From Sanguinoderma infundibulare (taxonomy: Eukaryota > Basidiomycota > Agaricomycetes > Polyporales > Polyporaceae): 64,000 bases of DNA. Below the pieces are notes generated by a model. It was not told the DNA's origin, did not search any database, and saw nothing but the letters and a program-made list of their open reading frames with translations. This document shows positions 1 through 11,244 of this stretch, one piece after another (the stretch's first letter is position 1; every line of letters begins with the position of its first letter). Made by a program: the position numbers and the translations under genes. The stretch covers positions 2,294,001-2,358,000 of the forward strand of contig JAVLRN010000003.1 of NCBI GenBank assembly GCA_032821775.1. The letters are read 5' to 3'.

Positions 1-882
1 CGGCACCGTCTCCCCCGAGGTGACGTACGTCGCCTCGCTCGTCGGCGCCTCCGCGATCCTCAAAGCCGGCGGCGCCCAGGCCGTCGCCGCGCTCGCCTAC
101 GGCACCGAGTCCGTCCCCAAGGTCGACAAGATCTTCGGCCCGGGCAACCAGTGGGTGACCGCCGCCAAGATGCTCGTCCAAAACGACACGGACGCGTTGG
201 TTGCGATCGACATGCCCGCCGGGCCCTCGGAGGTGCTCGTCGTCGCGGACCACACCGCCGACGCGTCCTTCGTCGCCGCCGACCTCCTCTCCCAGGCCGA
301 GCACGGCGTCGACTCGCAGGTCGTGCTCGTCACCGTCGGCCTCCCGGCAGAGCGCATCGCCGCGATCGAGGCCGAGGTCGACCGGCAGGCTCGGGCACTG
401 ACGCGCGTCGACATCGTCCGCCAGTCGATCCCAAAGAGCATCATCGTCCGGGCGAGCTCGGTCGAGGAGGCGATCACGTTCTCGAACGACTACGCGCCGG
501 AGCACTTGATCCTGCACCTGGAGGACGCTCCGGGGGCCGTCGCTGCAGTGGAGAACGCAGGCAGTGTCTTCGTTGGACCCTATTCTCCGGAAAGGTGTGT
601 ACTCGCGTGGCATGCCGCATACCGTGGATGTGTGTGCTCATCTCAGATGACCGCAGCTGCGGCGACTATGCGTCCGGAACGAATCACACACTGCCCACGA
701 ACGGGTATGCACGTCAATTCAGTGGTGTCAACACCCTATCCTTCCAAAAGCACATCACCTCGCAGGAGGTCACTCCAGACGGTCTCAAGGGCCTTGGTCC
801 AGTCGTGGCCACTCTCGCCGACTGCGAAGGTCTGGATGCCCACGCCAATGCAGTTCGCATACGACTTCGCGCTCTTGCATAA
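1..882 (+). CDS. HIS4: Histidinol dehydrogenase domain, 3' end of HIS4-type gene (partial)
   Basis: The 5' end lies outside the window; the first complete codon is at position 2. Exons are <1-594 and 657-882, separated by a 62-nt GT-AG intron. The join rebuilds the [15 protein letters not shown] motif of histidinol dehydrogenase, which supports this splice. Other family motifs visible are [28 protein letters not shown] and YAPEHL. Histidinol dehydrogenase is a zinc, NAD-dependent enzyme that makes the last two oxidations from L-histidinol to L-histidine. In fungi it is normally the C-terminal domain of the trifunctional HIS4 protein; the two upstream domains cannot be seen here, so the trifunctional assignment is inference. 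The protein ends at a TAA (880-882) about 200 bp from the convergent PDH E1-beta gene. Confidence 0.93.
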   Translation, partial: RHRLPRGDVRRLARRRLRDPQSRRRPGRRRARLRHRVRPQGRQDLRPGQPVGDRRQDARPKRHGRVGCDRHARRALGGARRRGPHRRRVLRRRRPPLPGRARRRLAGRARHRRPPGRAHRRDRGRGRPAGSGTDARRHRPPVDPKEHHRPGELGRGGDHVLERLRAGALDPAPGGRSGGRRCSGERRQCLRWTLFSGKVCTRVACRIPWMCVLISDDRSCGDYASGTNHTLPTNGYARQFSGVNTLSFQKHITSQEVTPDGLKGLGPVVATLADCEGLDAHANAVRIRLRALA

Positions 883-1079
883 TTTCCGCCAGAGTACACG
901 GCGACGTTTTGCGTATCTTGCGGCAGGCAGAAGAAAAATGTACGAAATATGTAGAGTAGCAGCGCAATGATAGCAACATGACAACTAATGTAAAGTCTAA
1001 AAGCCTCCCAAGTCATGGACAACCGTCTGCGCCATCCTATGAACCGCAACGTCCCGACTAACCCACCAATATATCAAGG

Positions 1080-2509
1080 CTAGTTGCTCCGGTAAAGCGC
1101 GCGCTTGGCGGCCTTGACGATGACGTTGGTATCGGGGAAGGTGAGGTTCTCGAGGTTGACGGCGTACTGGAAATGTAGTCAGTAAACATGCCTGCAACGC
1201 ATAGAGAACGCAACATACGGGAGTGGGCACGTCAGCACCAGTGACACGCTCGACAGGTGCGTCGAGATAATCGAAGCCCTCAGATTCGACGACCTGCGCG
1301 CAGATCTCACTGCCAACACCAAACGCAGGGTAGCCACCCTCAGCGACGACAAGGCTGTCACAATCATTAGCTACATGCGACGCGGTCCTTGAGACACCAA
1401 TGCGCACCGGTTCGTCTTCTTGAGCGACTTGTTGATGGTCTCGATGTCGAGCGGGCGGATGGAGCGCAAGTTGATAACCTCGGCCTTAATACCCTCCTTC
1501 GCAAGCTCGTCAGCGGCCTCTAAACTGTGGGTGACCATCTTGCTGTGTGCAACAATGGTAACGTCGCTGCCCTCGCGCTCGACCTTGGCCTTGCCAATGG
1601 GAAGGAGGAAGTTGTCGGACATTGCTTCCTGGGACATGGGGAACGTGACACCGTACATCAACTCGTTCTCGAGGAAGACGACGGGATTCGGGTCACGGAT
1701 AGCAGCCTAAACGCAGGTTGTGAGCAGCGAGTCGAAAGCTGTCACCGGGATTGTAGCTACCTTGAGCAGACCCTTGCAGTCTTCTGCGTTCCACGGACTG
1801 ACGACTTTGAGACCGGGTACCGACCCGTACCATGCCGCGTAATCTTGTGAGTGTTGTGCAGCGACGCCGGCAGCGGCGCCGTTAGGACCACGGAAAACGA
1901 TTGGACAGGGCAAGACGCCGCCAGACATGTAGTGGGTCTTCGCCGCGGAGTTGATGATTTGGTCGATGGCTTGCATAGCAAAGTTGAAGGTCATGAACTC
2001 GCAACTGAGGTGCGCGTAAGTAATTCATCTCGGGTAAAACGGCTCTCAACCTCCCAACTTACACTGGTCGGAGACCGGCGAACGCAGAACCGATAGCGAG
2101 GCCGGCGAAACCCATCTCAGTGATGGGAGTGTCGACAACGCGCTTCTCGCCAAACTTGTCGAGAAGACCTTTTGTAACCTGGTGCGCGGTTGTGAGGTTG
2201 AAGGCCGTCAATGTGGCCTGGATGTGCGCACCTTGTATGCGCCGTTGTACCGCGCGACTTCCTCGCCGAGGACGTAGACGTTCTCGTCCCGGAGCATCTC
2301 CTCCTCCATTGCGGCATTGAGAGCCTCACGAACGGTCATCTGGATAGCATATATGAGCCCAGGTGCGATGATTATTCGTCGCGACACGGACATACCGTGT
2401 GTCCGCTCTGAGAGGCATACGTTCGCGCAAATCGCGTGCCGACTGACCGGGCAGACCGGGCGCGAGCAATGGCGGGGGCGAGACGAGCGAAGGCGGTGCG
2501 GGAGGCCAT
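1080..2509 (-). CDS. PDB1: Pyruvate dehydrogenase E1 component subunit beta, mitochondrial
   Basis: Seven exons on the minus strand: 2509-2396, 2339-2232, 2178-2063, 2004-1761, 1706-1408, 1354-1219, 1166-1080. They total 1104 nt, a 367-residue protein, the usual length for the family. The first exon encodes an Arg/Ala/Ser-rich presequence ([19 protein letters not shown]), which points to mitochondrial import. The mature part begins at [15 protein letters not shown] and carries the classic [32 protein letters not shown] and [20 protein letters not shown] segments. Together with the alpha subunit it forms the thiamine-diphosphate E1 that decarboxylates pyruvate and feeds acetyl groups to E2, making acetyl-CoA for the TCA cycle. 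The introns are 52-58 nt with standard ends. It is divergent from the short-chain dehydrogenase at 2757, with a 247-bp shared upstream region. Confidence 0.95.
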
Positions 2510-2756
2510 GACTTTTGGGAGGATGGCGGGAGGAGGGCGGGGAGGAGAGAGAACAAGGGCTGGCCCAAGTTTTTGGGTGGGGAGTGGTGAGGTGGCGCGG
2601 ACGCGCTCCGGAGGCGGCAGTAATTTCGCAGGCGCCCACCAGCGCCCACGGCGCGCCCCAAACAATTCGCACCTCCGTCGTCCCACCTTGCATCACACGA
2701 CGATATCCCTCTCGTCGCCAGTCTTCACTGCATTGCACACGATATCGATATCTGCC
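2510..2756. promoter_or_regulatory. Shared upstream region, PDB1 / SDR
   Basis: This 247-bp stretch separates the start codons of two divergent genes, so it must hold both promoters (inference from layout). No clear TATA box was recognised. Confidence 0.5.
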
Positions 2757-3764
2757 ATGGCTGCAAGTCCAACCGTCCTCTTGACCGGCGCGTCCAAGTG
2801 CATACATCGCCCATCTTCTATTGGCGCACGGTCACTGACTGATTCCTAACCTAAACTCTAGAGGATTGGGTCTCGCTATCACCAAGATCCTTCTCGAGAC
2901 GTTCAAGACAAATGTCGTCGCTCTATCGCGAACGAGAGGTCCCGCCCTCCAGGGTCTCGTAGACACTCACAAGGACTCCCTGTTAGCATTGGAATGCGAT
3001 GTGTACGTACCCCGCCGTATCTGTAACGGTCTCGCGTCCTTAGTGAGGATCGCAGGACCAATGATGCTGCTGTTGGCTCCGCTGTATCGCGTGGTCTGGA
3101 GAAATACAAGAGCATTGATGGCGTTATTCTGAATGCTGGAGTGCTCGAACCGTTGGGCAAGATCTCCTCGGACGACATCCCCGTCGAGCACTGGAAGCAG
3201 CACTTCGACGTCAATTTCTTCTCCCTCGTCACTGCCATTCGGGCCACCCTCCCCGAACTGCGCAAGAGCGCACATGGCGGACGCCTGGTTTTTATGAGCT
3301 CCGGCGCCGCAACCGGGGGCACGCCCGGCTGGGGCCCGTACAATGCGAGCAAAGCAGCCATGAACAGCCTCTGCAGGCAAGCCGTCCTCCATGTCGCTTC
3401 TAGAGGGGGAGGGAGGCTAACAGATCGTCCTAGAACAATTGCTCGTGAGGAGCCGGACGTGACTTTCGTCGCACTACGTCCGGGAATGGTTGATACCGAC
3501 GTGAGCAAATAAGCGACATCCCTCCCACTCCTTTGCTCATATTTACATCCATAGATGCAAGTTCTCATACGCGAGAGGGGTGCCGTCACCATGCCCGCGG
3601 ATTCACATCAAACCTTCGTCAACGTCCACGCCAAAGGCGAGCTTGTCAAACCCGAGGACGCCGGCCATGTAGCCGCTGCACTTGCCCTGAAGGCGCCGAA
3701 ATCTCTCAGCGGTCAATTCGTCGTTTGGAACGATGATTCGCTCAAGGAGTTCCGGAGGACATGA
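2757..3764 (+). CDS. Short-chain dehydrogenase/reductase (SDR) family protein
   Basis: Exons 2757-2797, 2862-3002, 3044-3376, 3434-3500, 3555-3764 give 263 residues. The fold is clear: TGASKGLG (cofactor-binding TGxxxGxG) near residue 10, VILNAGV, the catalytic serine in FMSSGAA, and the YNASK (YxxxK) active site. This is the classical NAD(P)-dependent SDR layout; the closest style is the fungal cytosolic NAD(P)-binding/sepiapterin-reductase-like subgroup, but the substrate cannot be read from sequence. Two splice features stand out. The intron 3003-3043 is only 41 nt. The intron 3377-3433 begins with GC (CAG|GCAAGC) rather than GT, a recognised minor splice class, and both phase and the conserved CRTIAREEP join support it. 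Phase is consistent through all five exons. Confidence 0.88.
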
Positions 3765-3996
3765 ACGGAAGAGGCAAATAACGGAAAGCTTGCTTACAGC
3801 CTAACCATAGATGTATCGAAGGGGTGAATTGGATTGTATCATCGCCGCTACAGGGCCCCGGTCATGCATGTTGACAGAGAACGAGTTAACTAAGTTTGGG
3901 CTCCTAACATCCTTTTTCGTTAGGCTCTGGTTCTGTGACTATATAGCGCAGCTCCGGCACCACAGTTCACGTCTCAACCTCCCCCCATACGCCGCA

Positions 3997-5268
3997 ATGG
4001 TAAGAGTCCCAGAGCCGGATCGCTGGCTCATTGTTAACGTTACCCGCAGAGCGACCCTGCACCCACTCGCATCGATATTCACCATCATATATTCCCCGCT
4101 TCCATCGGCAAAGCTGCGCTGAGCGTGAAGGTGGGATGGCAGACGCCACCCGAGAACCTGCCTTGGTCGCCAGAAAAGTCTCTCGACGCTATGGAGAGAC
4201 TCGGGATCCGCCTAGCCGTTCTCTCCATACCTGCCGGTCTCCCTGCAGGCCCCGTCGGGCATGAAAACCGCAGATTAACGAGGGAGTTCAACAACTTCGC
4301 TTCGCAGATCTCCGCAAATCATCCCGGACGGTTCGCGTTCTTCGCCTGCCTGCCGAACCTCCTCGATACACTAGGCAAGCGCGGCGTTCATTCTTCTTCT
4401 TCTTCTTCTTCTGAGAACGATCCACCTTCCGCTAATTGTAGGCCCGATTTTACAGGCGGGCTTCAGGAGATAAAGTTTGCTCTGGACGAGCTAGAAGCCT
4501 GCGGCGTCTCGCTATCGTCCTCATACGGTGAAGGACCCGAAGCTAGTGAGTCTGCTGCATACCGCGAGGCCAGCGATATTGACCTGTGCATGCGCACGGA
4601 AGAATACATTGGGGACGACGTGTTCGACGTTGTCTGGGAAGAGTTAGATCGTAGGCACGCTGTGGTCTTCCTCCACGGTGCCCAGGTCCCCTCGTCCACG
4701 CCACACCCACACCCATACCTCGGCATTCCCGTAATAGAAGTACGCTTTTCAAACAAGGCGCCACCTTGCGCGCGCGATATCGGCTAAATGGACGGCGTTT
4801 GTGTCTAGGTACCCAACGAGACGTTCAAGGCCGCTGCTCACCTCGTCGTCTCTGGCAAGAAACGTCGCTTCCCCAATGTCAAGATCATCCTAGCCCACTT
4901 CGGCGGGGTCACCCCTTTCCTCGCGCCGCGCGTCGCGGTGCTGGCCAAGCATATGGGCTGCCCCCTGTCTCACGAAGAGATTCTTGAAGACTTCAAAACC
5001 TTCTACTATGACACCGCGCTGAGCACGCACGAGACGACGCTGGCCGCAATGCGGACGTTCGTGAGTCCCGATCGCATCCTATTCGGGTCAGACTTCCCAG
5101 GTACGCATTTTTACCGGTGGCGCATTCGCATGCTAACATGACCACGCAGCCGTGAGCGTCGAGATGGCCGAATGGTTTACGCAGAATGCCGAAGCGTTCT
5201 ACGCGTCTGATCGTGAGCAGCGGGATGCTGTTATGTGGAGGAACGCAGAAGCGCTCCTGCGAATATAA
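3997..5268 (+). CDS. Amidohydrolase-2 (ACMSD-like decarboxylase/hydrolase) family enzyme
   Basis: Exons 3997-3999, 4050-4739, 4809-5100, 5150-5268 give 367 residues. The first coding exon is only the ATG, followed at once by GTAAGAG. Metal-binding motifs of the amidohydrolase superfamily are visible: RIDIHHHIFP near the N-terminus (HxH), VVFLHGAQ, KIILAHFGGVTPF and ILFGSDFP (the metal/base Asp). This combination is typical of the aminocarboxymuconate-semialdehyde decarboxylase group, whose members decarboxylate or hydrolyse small aromatic acids with a zinc ion. The exact substrate is unknown. A (TTC)7 microsatellite at 4391-4411 adds a run of serines (about residue 115) absent from the usual family core. 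A decayed relative of this gene follows immediately downstream in the same orientation. Confidence 0.85.
4391..4411 (+). repeat. (TTC)7 microsatellite inside the amidohydrolase gene
   Basis: Seven tandem TTC triplets lie in frame within exon 2 and encode a serine run. They are likely to vary in copy number between strains (inference). Confidence 0.9.
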
Positions 5269-5339
5269 TTTTTGCTCCGATGTTCTCACACCAGGCCTCC
5301 ACCGAGGTATTCAGACAACTCAAGCGTTTGCAAGTCGTT

Positions 5340-6520
5340 CCCATGCCCTTGGTTAAATCGCGTGTGAGGCTGGACATAAATCATAACAGAGGACGGCCAA
5401 CCTTCCCGGACTTTCGAAACACGCCTTGCGACACCGCCGCCGCTCAGGTGAATTTTTGCCAACTTGAGAGCGAATTCGAGGCAATCTGACCGTTGGACAT
5501 TATAGGTCCCGCTTCGCGGGAAGATCGGCATATTCGATGTGGGGACAGATTGCCCGAGGAGAGCACCACCAGGGCAGTGGGCGAGCACCCTCACGATATT
5601 TCTATATTCTCGTTGCCCGATAGCTTGGCAAATTTCTCGCGACGAGCCGCTGAGCTGCGCACGCAATGTCCGGTTTCTTCGCGCGTGCATCATCCCCTAC
5701 CTGCGGACGAGAGGCGATGAGGTCTGCGAGCTCCAATGGCCAGCGAATTAATTGCTCATAACAAAATTTGGCTTCACCGATTCCATTTTCTCTCTGCCGG
5801 CGGATGGACGTTCTCAAGGAAATCGGGCATGCGTTCAACGGACTGCACGTCCACCGTGGCGTCTCCGTGTCATCCAATGACCATGGCCAAGGAGCGAGGT
5901 GGGTCCTACGAGACTCTGAAGCAACCATCTTCGTTACCGTTATTTGTGTAGGAGGGCGGCGAGTTTGACCCCGACCCCATCTGAGCCGACGGCGCGGCGC
6001 ATTCACTGCGAGTCGTCTTCCTTCCTGGCGCACAAACACCCTGCTCCAACGCCTGCCCGCACCAGTTCCTCGGGATCCCCATCACCGAGGCCCCGAACGA
6101 GACGTACGAGGTCGCAGTGCGTCTGATTCCTCGCCGCCGGCAAGAACCGCAAATACCGCAAGTACCCGAACGGGGAGGGCATCTTGTCCATCGGGCGGGG
6201 GCATCGTCTTCCTCGAGCGCCCCACGCGTCGCCGAGTTCTCGTCGCACGCAGGATGGCCGGGATGGCCGGACGAGGCCCTGGAGGACTTCAGGACTTCTG
6301 CGACGCGGTGGTGAACGAGCCGACCCTGAGCCCGATGGAGACATCCGCCCGGCGTGCGGCCCGTTCTCTGTCTTGCCTGCGCGAGAAAGCGACTAGGAGG
6401 TCGTACGGAGATCGTATATCGTGTTTGGCCGCGTCGACCGCACACGGTTCGGCGACCAAGTGGAGAAGTAGTATAGCGGCAGGCCCGGGACGCTCGAGGA
6501 TGTGATGGCGAACGATGGTA
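5340..6520 (+). pseudogene. Decayed tandem copy of the amidohydrolase gene
   Basis: Translated fragments in three frames line up in order with the intact gene at 3997-5268. About 5365: RLDINHN against RIDIHHH. About 5667: RFLRACIIP against RFAFFACLP. About 5808: VLKEIGHAFNGLHVHRGVSV against the LQEIKFALDELEACGVSL region. About 6010: VVFLPGAQTPC then LGIPITEAPNETYEVAV against VVFLHGAQVPS and LGIPVIEVPNETFKAAA. About 6420: IVFGRVD against ILFGSDF. The frame is broken by several shifts, by an in-frame TGA near 5971 (where a Trp would be expected), and the metal-binding HxH and Asp are changed. The 69-nt intron that splits E and V in the intact gene is absent here. It is most likely a non-functional duplicate. 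Boundaries are approximate; 6521-6882 beyond it holds nothing I recognise. Confidence 0.65.
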
Positions 6521-6882
6521 GCTGAAGCTCGTGTCCGAGCTGCACGCACTGTCACCCCTGGCCCAGTAGCAGCCCAATCATCCCACGTCGTGAAGTGATA
6601 ATACAAACAACGTGGATATAATATTGATGGCGGTGTATACGAGGCTATAGCTATGAAGTGCATGCGCATCTAAGGATCCTTCTGGGGGCGGACGTACATG
6701 GAGTAGCCCATTAATTGTACGGAACGATATGGTGGGGGAGTGTCAAGGAGTGGCACGGGTATTGGATACATTAATGGTCGATTAGGGTATGCTTCCGACT
6801 ACCCAGGAACCGAAACGTTGTAAGTGGGGTACCGCAGTGTACGCGGTAGTGCAGTGCGTTCGTGAGGACGGGAACAAAAGCG

Positions 6883-8840
6883 TCATTGCTCGCGGAGCCA
6901 GTCTAGGATCTCGTTATGGTATGGCGAACTTGTGAGCAGTGCCTCTCCGTGGTGGTTATCAGGGTCGAAACGGAGATTTTTTCGCACTCCGTGCGATGTA
7001 AGGTATCGCTTGACGCGCTGCAACGACGAGAATGAGGACATTTGTGTCTTCGGGACGGGAATGCGGTGCTCACGTTGGCATCGATGATAGAGTCTTTGCC
7101 GCCAAGGAAGAACATCGCCTTCTTGGGATCCTTTGCGTTCGGGATCTCTTCGTACCATAAGGAGTTTGAGGACCAATCGAAGTGTCTTTGGAGGAAGTTG
7201 GCTACACCGAGCTCTGTACCGACAAAGTATCTGATGATCAGATCAAGACCCTGGTGTAACAAGTAGTCAGCGTCAGTTGCACCCCGTTTCGCGGGCAGAC
7301 GTACATTGGTACATGGCCGGTAAACGAAATTATAGCAGAGATCTGGTTGGTTGTCAGACACCGAACGATCCACGAAACCGAAGTGGCATACCGCCTTCCC
7401 AAGAGCAGAACGTGACGGGATCAACAAAGCATGACCGAGTAACCATCCTAGGATACGCCTTGAGTACCCATGCATGCGCGAACGAACCACTTAAGAACGC
7501 ATCAGTGGCTTGCCTCAGTTATAGTGGAGAAATTAAATACCCACTTGGAATGGCTAAGCAATGTAACACCTTTGCGCGCACGACGTTTGGCACGCTTCCT
7601 CGACTTGGTCCTCTCCTCGAAGTCTGAAGTATCGGATGTTGCCTCCGTCATGTCGGCCCAGCCCAATTCCGAGATCAGTCCGGCGAGGCATTCGACCATC
7701 TCCCGCCGACCCATGGGGCGGAGGTAGCGGGGATGAAAGATCTCCTGGCTGACATGAGGAAGAAGGGGGACTAGCACTGGGTGATCGGGGACGGCACCGA
7801 GGATCTGCTCAATGAAGAGACGGTACTGCGTCAAACCTAAACCGAGCCCGTGCATGAAGACGATGGGTCTGGGACCGGTACGGGCATCCCAGGTGGGCGG
7901 GATACGCAGGATGTACTCGAGGTCCTTGTAGGTCGCGATCTTGGCATTCCACTTTGTCCCGAGACGGCCGCGAATGAAGGCGTTGTGAAGCGCGACGCCA
8001 GCGTACCACATGAGCGGTCGCCAAGAAACGTTGACGGGGTCGAGGGTGAGAAGGAGAGGATTCGCTGCAGGGTTGGAGCCCTCGGGGATCTTGGTGCCCG
8101 CGCGCTGTTCGAGGAGCTCGATGACCTCATCTAGGACCTTCTGTTCCGTCTGCGGGACCTTGTCATGGCCGGCGAACGGCGCATTGAAGACAGACCAGTA
8201 CAACCAGGCGTACATTTCATGACGACGGATAGAGGACCACGGCATACGGCGGAACCTAGGACGGATATTGAGATGGTAGAAAGAGCAGCGGTGACCAGAG
8301 TGTAGGCGTACCATGTTCTCAAGTAGTTCCTGAAGTCAACAGCGCGTGGGTCCTCAAACTCCAGGTTGGTCAGTGCCTCCTCAGGACTACCTGGCCGATC
8401 TACGTCGAGGGACTCCTCGTCATAACCATCTTCAGGCAATGAAGCAAGGCCGGCGTGAAGTACGCGGTGGAAGGCCTTGCGGAGATCATGCAAGTCTCCG
8501 GGACCGTTGGGACTCGGACCGGAGATGAATCTGGCCAGGTTGTAGTGGTATACGCTGAAGTAAACCTGCGAAAAACGCCGGTCAAAAGCGGGGCGATCGA
8601 AGAAACCTGATCATTGGGTCTGACCTCACTCAATGCGACGGCGAACATGGCCCAGCCTCGCCAGGAAAAGGTCCATATGAGGCCATAGTGGAGTGTATAG
8701 ATGACGAAGGCCCACGAGAGGGGTACCACGGACCAGATGGGAAGGACGGCGACGAGCAGGACGATATAGAACGAAAGACGGCGCTTCGGAGGAGCATGGA
8801 GGGTCTCCGCGACTGCCGGAAGGAGTTTGTCGGGAGCCAT
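6883..8840 (-). CDS. Alpha/beta-hydrolase fold protein with N-terminal membrane segments
   Basis: Seven exons: 8840-8625, 8565-8312, 8255-7545, 7489-7392, 7342-7305, 7250-7074, 7017-6883, giving 542 residues. The N-terminus has two hydrophobic stretches (residues about 22-60, e.g. FYIVLLVAVLPIW and WAFVIYTLHYGLIWTF), so it is probably membrane-bound. The hydrolase core starts near PIVFMHGLGLGLTQYR (oxyanion HG motif). The nucleophile elbow reads LLSHSNGSFAHAW, a G-to-S change from the canonical GxSxG at its first position. The acid is in FFLGGKDSIID and the histidine in NHHGEALL, so a full Ser-Asp-His triad is possible. Substrate is unknown; esters or lipids are plausible (inference). The donor of intron 1 (8566-8624) is a weak GTCAGA, so that boundary is less certain than the others. 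Confidence 0.8.
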
Positions 8841-9422
8841 GTAACTTGCCTGGAACCTGGGTCACCGGATATCGTGCGCCTCTAGGGTATAGTTGACCGC
8901 GGTCAAAGGAACGGATGGGGCGCGACGAGAGCGGGGAGTCCAGAGGTCCCAGAGGATTATAAGGGAGGGTTACAAGGTGTGAGGGCACGAAACTCGGACT
9001 CAGACCATGGCCACGCGCGCCTGCGTGAAAGAGAGAATCATGCGACAGATCCATGTTCCTACATCCCAGAGAACCGCCCTCGTCCACACACACGGCCTGC
9101 TTGGCAGACGCGTCGACCTTCAGACAAGCTCCCGACCACCCCAAGCGGCCTGCTGGGGACTCCCGCCGGGCTGTTGGTGGGCTTGCATTCGGAAATGGAG
9201 CGCAAAGAGTCGGGCGTGGACGGGGAGAAGCGACGGGAGATGGAATAGCCATGTGGGCGCCGAGAGCAATGACGCTGCCAGTTCACGCATCACGGCCCAA
9301 ACCGTCTTTCGGCCGAGGCTCGCGTTTTCTTCTTCTCCACCTTCTCGTCCGAGTCCCTGCCCGTCTCTCTTTCGCCCCCACTCCATCCATTCTCACTTCA
9401 CTGGCAGCTGGTGTTGCACGCC
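8841..9422. promoter_or_regulatory. Bidirectional intergenic region, hydrolase / IDH1
   Basis: A 582-bp head-to-head gap. It holds the promoters of both genes by position. The IDH1-proximal side (about 9330-9400) is a pyrimidine-rich CT tract typical of fungal core promoters. No coding sequence was recognised. Confidence 0.45.
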
Positions 9423-11099
9423 ATGATCCGCAACGCACTTGCTTCTGCCGCACGCCCCGTCCTCAACGCCGTACGTTCATTCTTCACTTCCGACCGATCC
9501 TCGTCATCCCGACGTTTTCTTCTTCCAGAGGACCGCCACCACCCTCTCTGCTGGTTTCCCAAAGGTTACCCAAAGAGTACGCCCATCACGAAAACTACTT
9601 CCGGACGTGCATGGACTAACACCGCGCGACGTGTCTAGCTGCCAACCAAGTATGGCGGTGTCTACACCGTACGTTCAGTGCCAGCATTTACAAAACGCGT
9701 ATCATATCTGAACAACACTCCAGGTCACCCTCATCCCCGGCGACGGTATTGGCCACGAAATTACCGAGTCCGTCAAGGAGATTTTCGAGTATGTCAACGC
9801 GCCCATTGAGTGGGAGCAATACAACGTCTCCGGCATGTCTTCTGAGGGCGAGGACCTCTTCAAGCAGGCTATGGAGAGCTTGAGGCGCAACCGCGTCGGT
9901 CTCAAGGGTACGTCCTCCACTTCCGGTGCTATCTACACGCGTTTGTCCCAACCTCTCTCGGCCCTGCAGGCATTCTCTTTACCCCCATCTCCCAGCATGG
10001 CCACATCTCCTGGAACGTTGCCATGCGTCAGCAGCTCGACATTTACGCCTCAGTCGTCCTCTGCAAGTCCCTCCCAGGCTTCCCCACCCGCCACAATAAC
10101 GTCGACTTCGCTATCATCCGTGAAAATACCGAGGGTGAGTACTCTGGTCTCGAGCACCAGAGCTACCCCGGTGTCGTCGAGAGCTTGAAGGTCTCCACGC
10201 GTGCAAAGGCCGAGCGTATCATCCGCTTTGCCTTCGACTTTGCTCTCAAGAACAACCGCAAGGTGAGCGTCACGCGACACTTGTCCAAGAAACTTATTTC
10301 AGACCCAAAATGATCCACTACAGAAAGTCACTTGCGTACACAAGGCCAACATCATGAAGCTCGGCGATGGTCTCTTTTTGAACACTTTCCGCCGCGTCGC
10401 CGAAGAGTACAAGAGCACCGGCATCGAGTACAACGACATGATCGTGGACAACACGTAAGGAGCAAACTTGCACAACCCCCCTCCGTCGATTTACAGTCTT
10501 TCCCGTCAAACAGCTCCATGCAACTCGTTGCTCGCCCGACGCAGTTCGATGTCATGGTCATGCCTAATCTGTACGGTGCTATCGTGTCCAACATTGGCGC
10601 CGCCCTCGTCGGTGGCCCCGGCATCGTCCCTGGCTGCAACGTTGGCAGGGTGAGTGCGACATGCGTGCCGCATATGTTTCATTTGCTCAATTCAGACTCT
10701 CTGCGCCCTGCAGGAATACGCCCTCTTCGAGCCCGGATGCCGTCATGTCGCCAAGGACATCATGGGCACCAACCGTGCCAACCCTGCTGCCATGATCCTC
10801 AGCTCAACCATGATGCTCAGGCACCTCGGGTACGTCGTGGGCTGGTAATCCGAATGGAGCTTGTCACTGAACAGGTCTCTGGCATTCACAGTCTCGACCA
10901 CCTCGCAAACAGCATCGCGAGCGCGACGTTCGACGTCATTAACGCCGGCAAGGTCCGCACCGCAGACATGGGTGGTGAGTCTTCTTTCCCACTGCGTATC
11001 GCGCGAAGCGTGTCGGCTGAACGCAAGGCTGTGTCTCCTTCTCCAGGTTCTGCGACGACCTCGGAGTTCACCGCAGCTGTCATCAAAAACATTAACTAG
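9423..11099 (+). CDS. IDH1: Isocitrate dehydrogenase [NAD] subunit 1, mitochondrial
   Basis: Ten exons: 9423-9470, 9529-9576, 9639-9668, 9724-9907, 9970-10262, 10324-10454, 10514-10649, 10714-10829, 10892-10974, 11047-11099; 373 residues. The N-terminus ([16 protein letters not shown]) looks like a mitochondrial presequence. [20 protein letters not shown] opens the mature domain. The family motif [14 protein letters not shown] and the segments [34 protein letters not shown] and [12 protein letters not shown] follow. It groups with the regulatory IDH1-type subunit rather than IDH2 because it reads EPGCRH where the catalytic subunit reads AVHGSAPDIAG (family knowledge). With IDH2 (50835-52674 here) it forms the octameric AMP-regulated TCA-cycle enzyme making 2-oxoglutarate. 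Confidence 0.94.
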
Positions 11100-11244
11100 A
11101 CAACGGAGGACGGGATCTATGGACTTGGGTGGCAGCGTCGGCTTGCATTACTTTGACTCCCTAATGTAGACGTAGTGTACATGTCCGCCTAACGTATTTA
11201 CTCCCTCCTAGAGTTGCAGCCCACGTCTTGAGTGAGTTTCATAA

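Noticed and set aside
4740..4808. Reading straight through the amidohydrolase intron
   Set aside because: An in-frame TAA occurs inside and splicing restores the conserved IPVIEVPNETF, so it is an intron.
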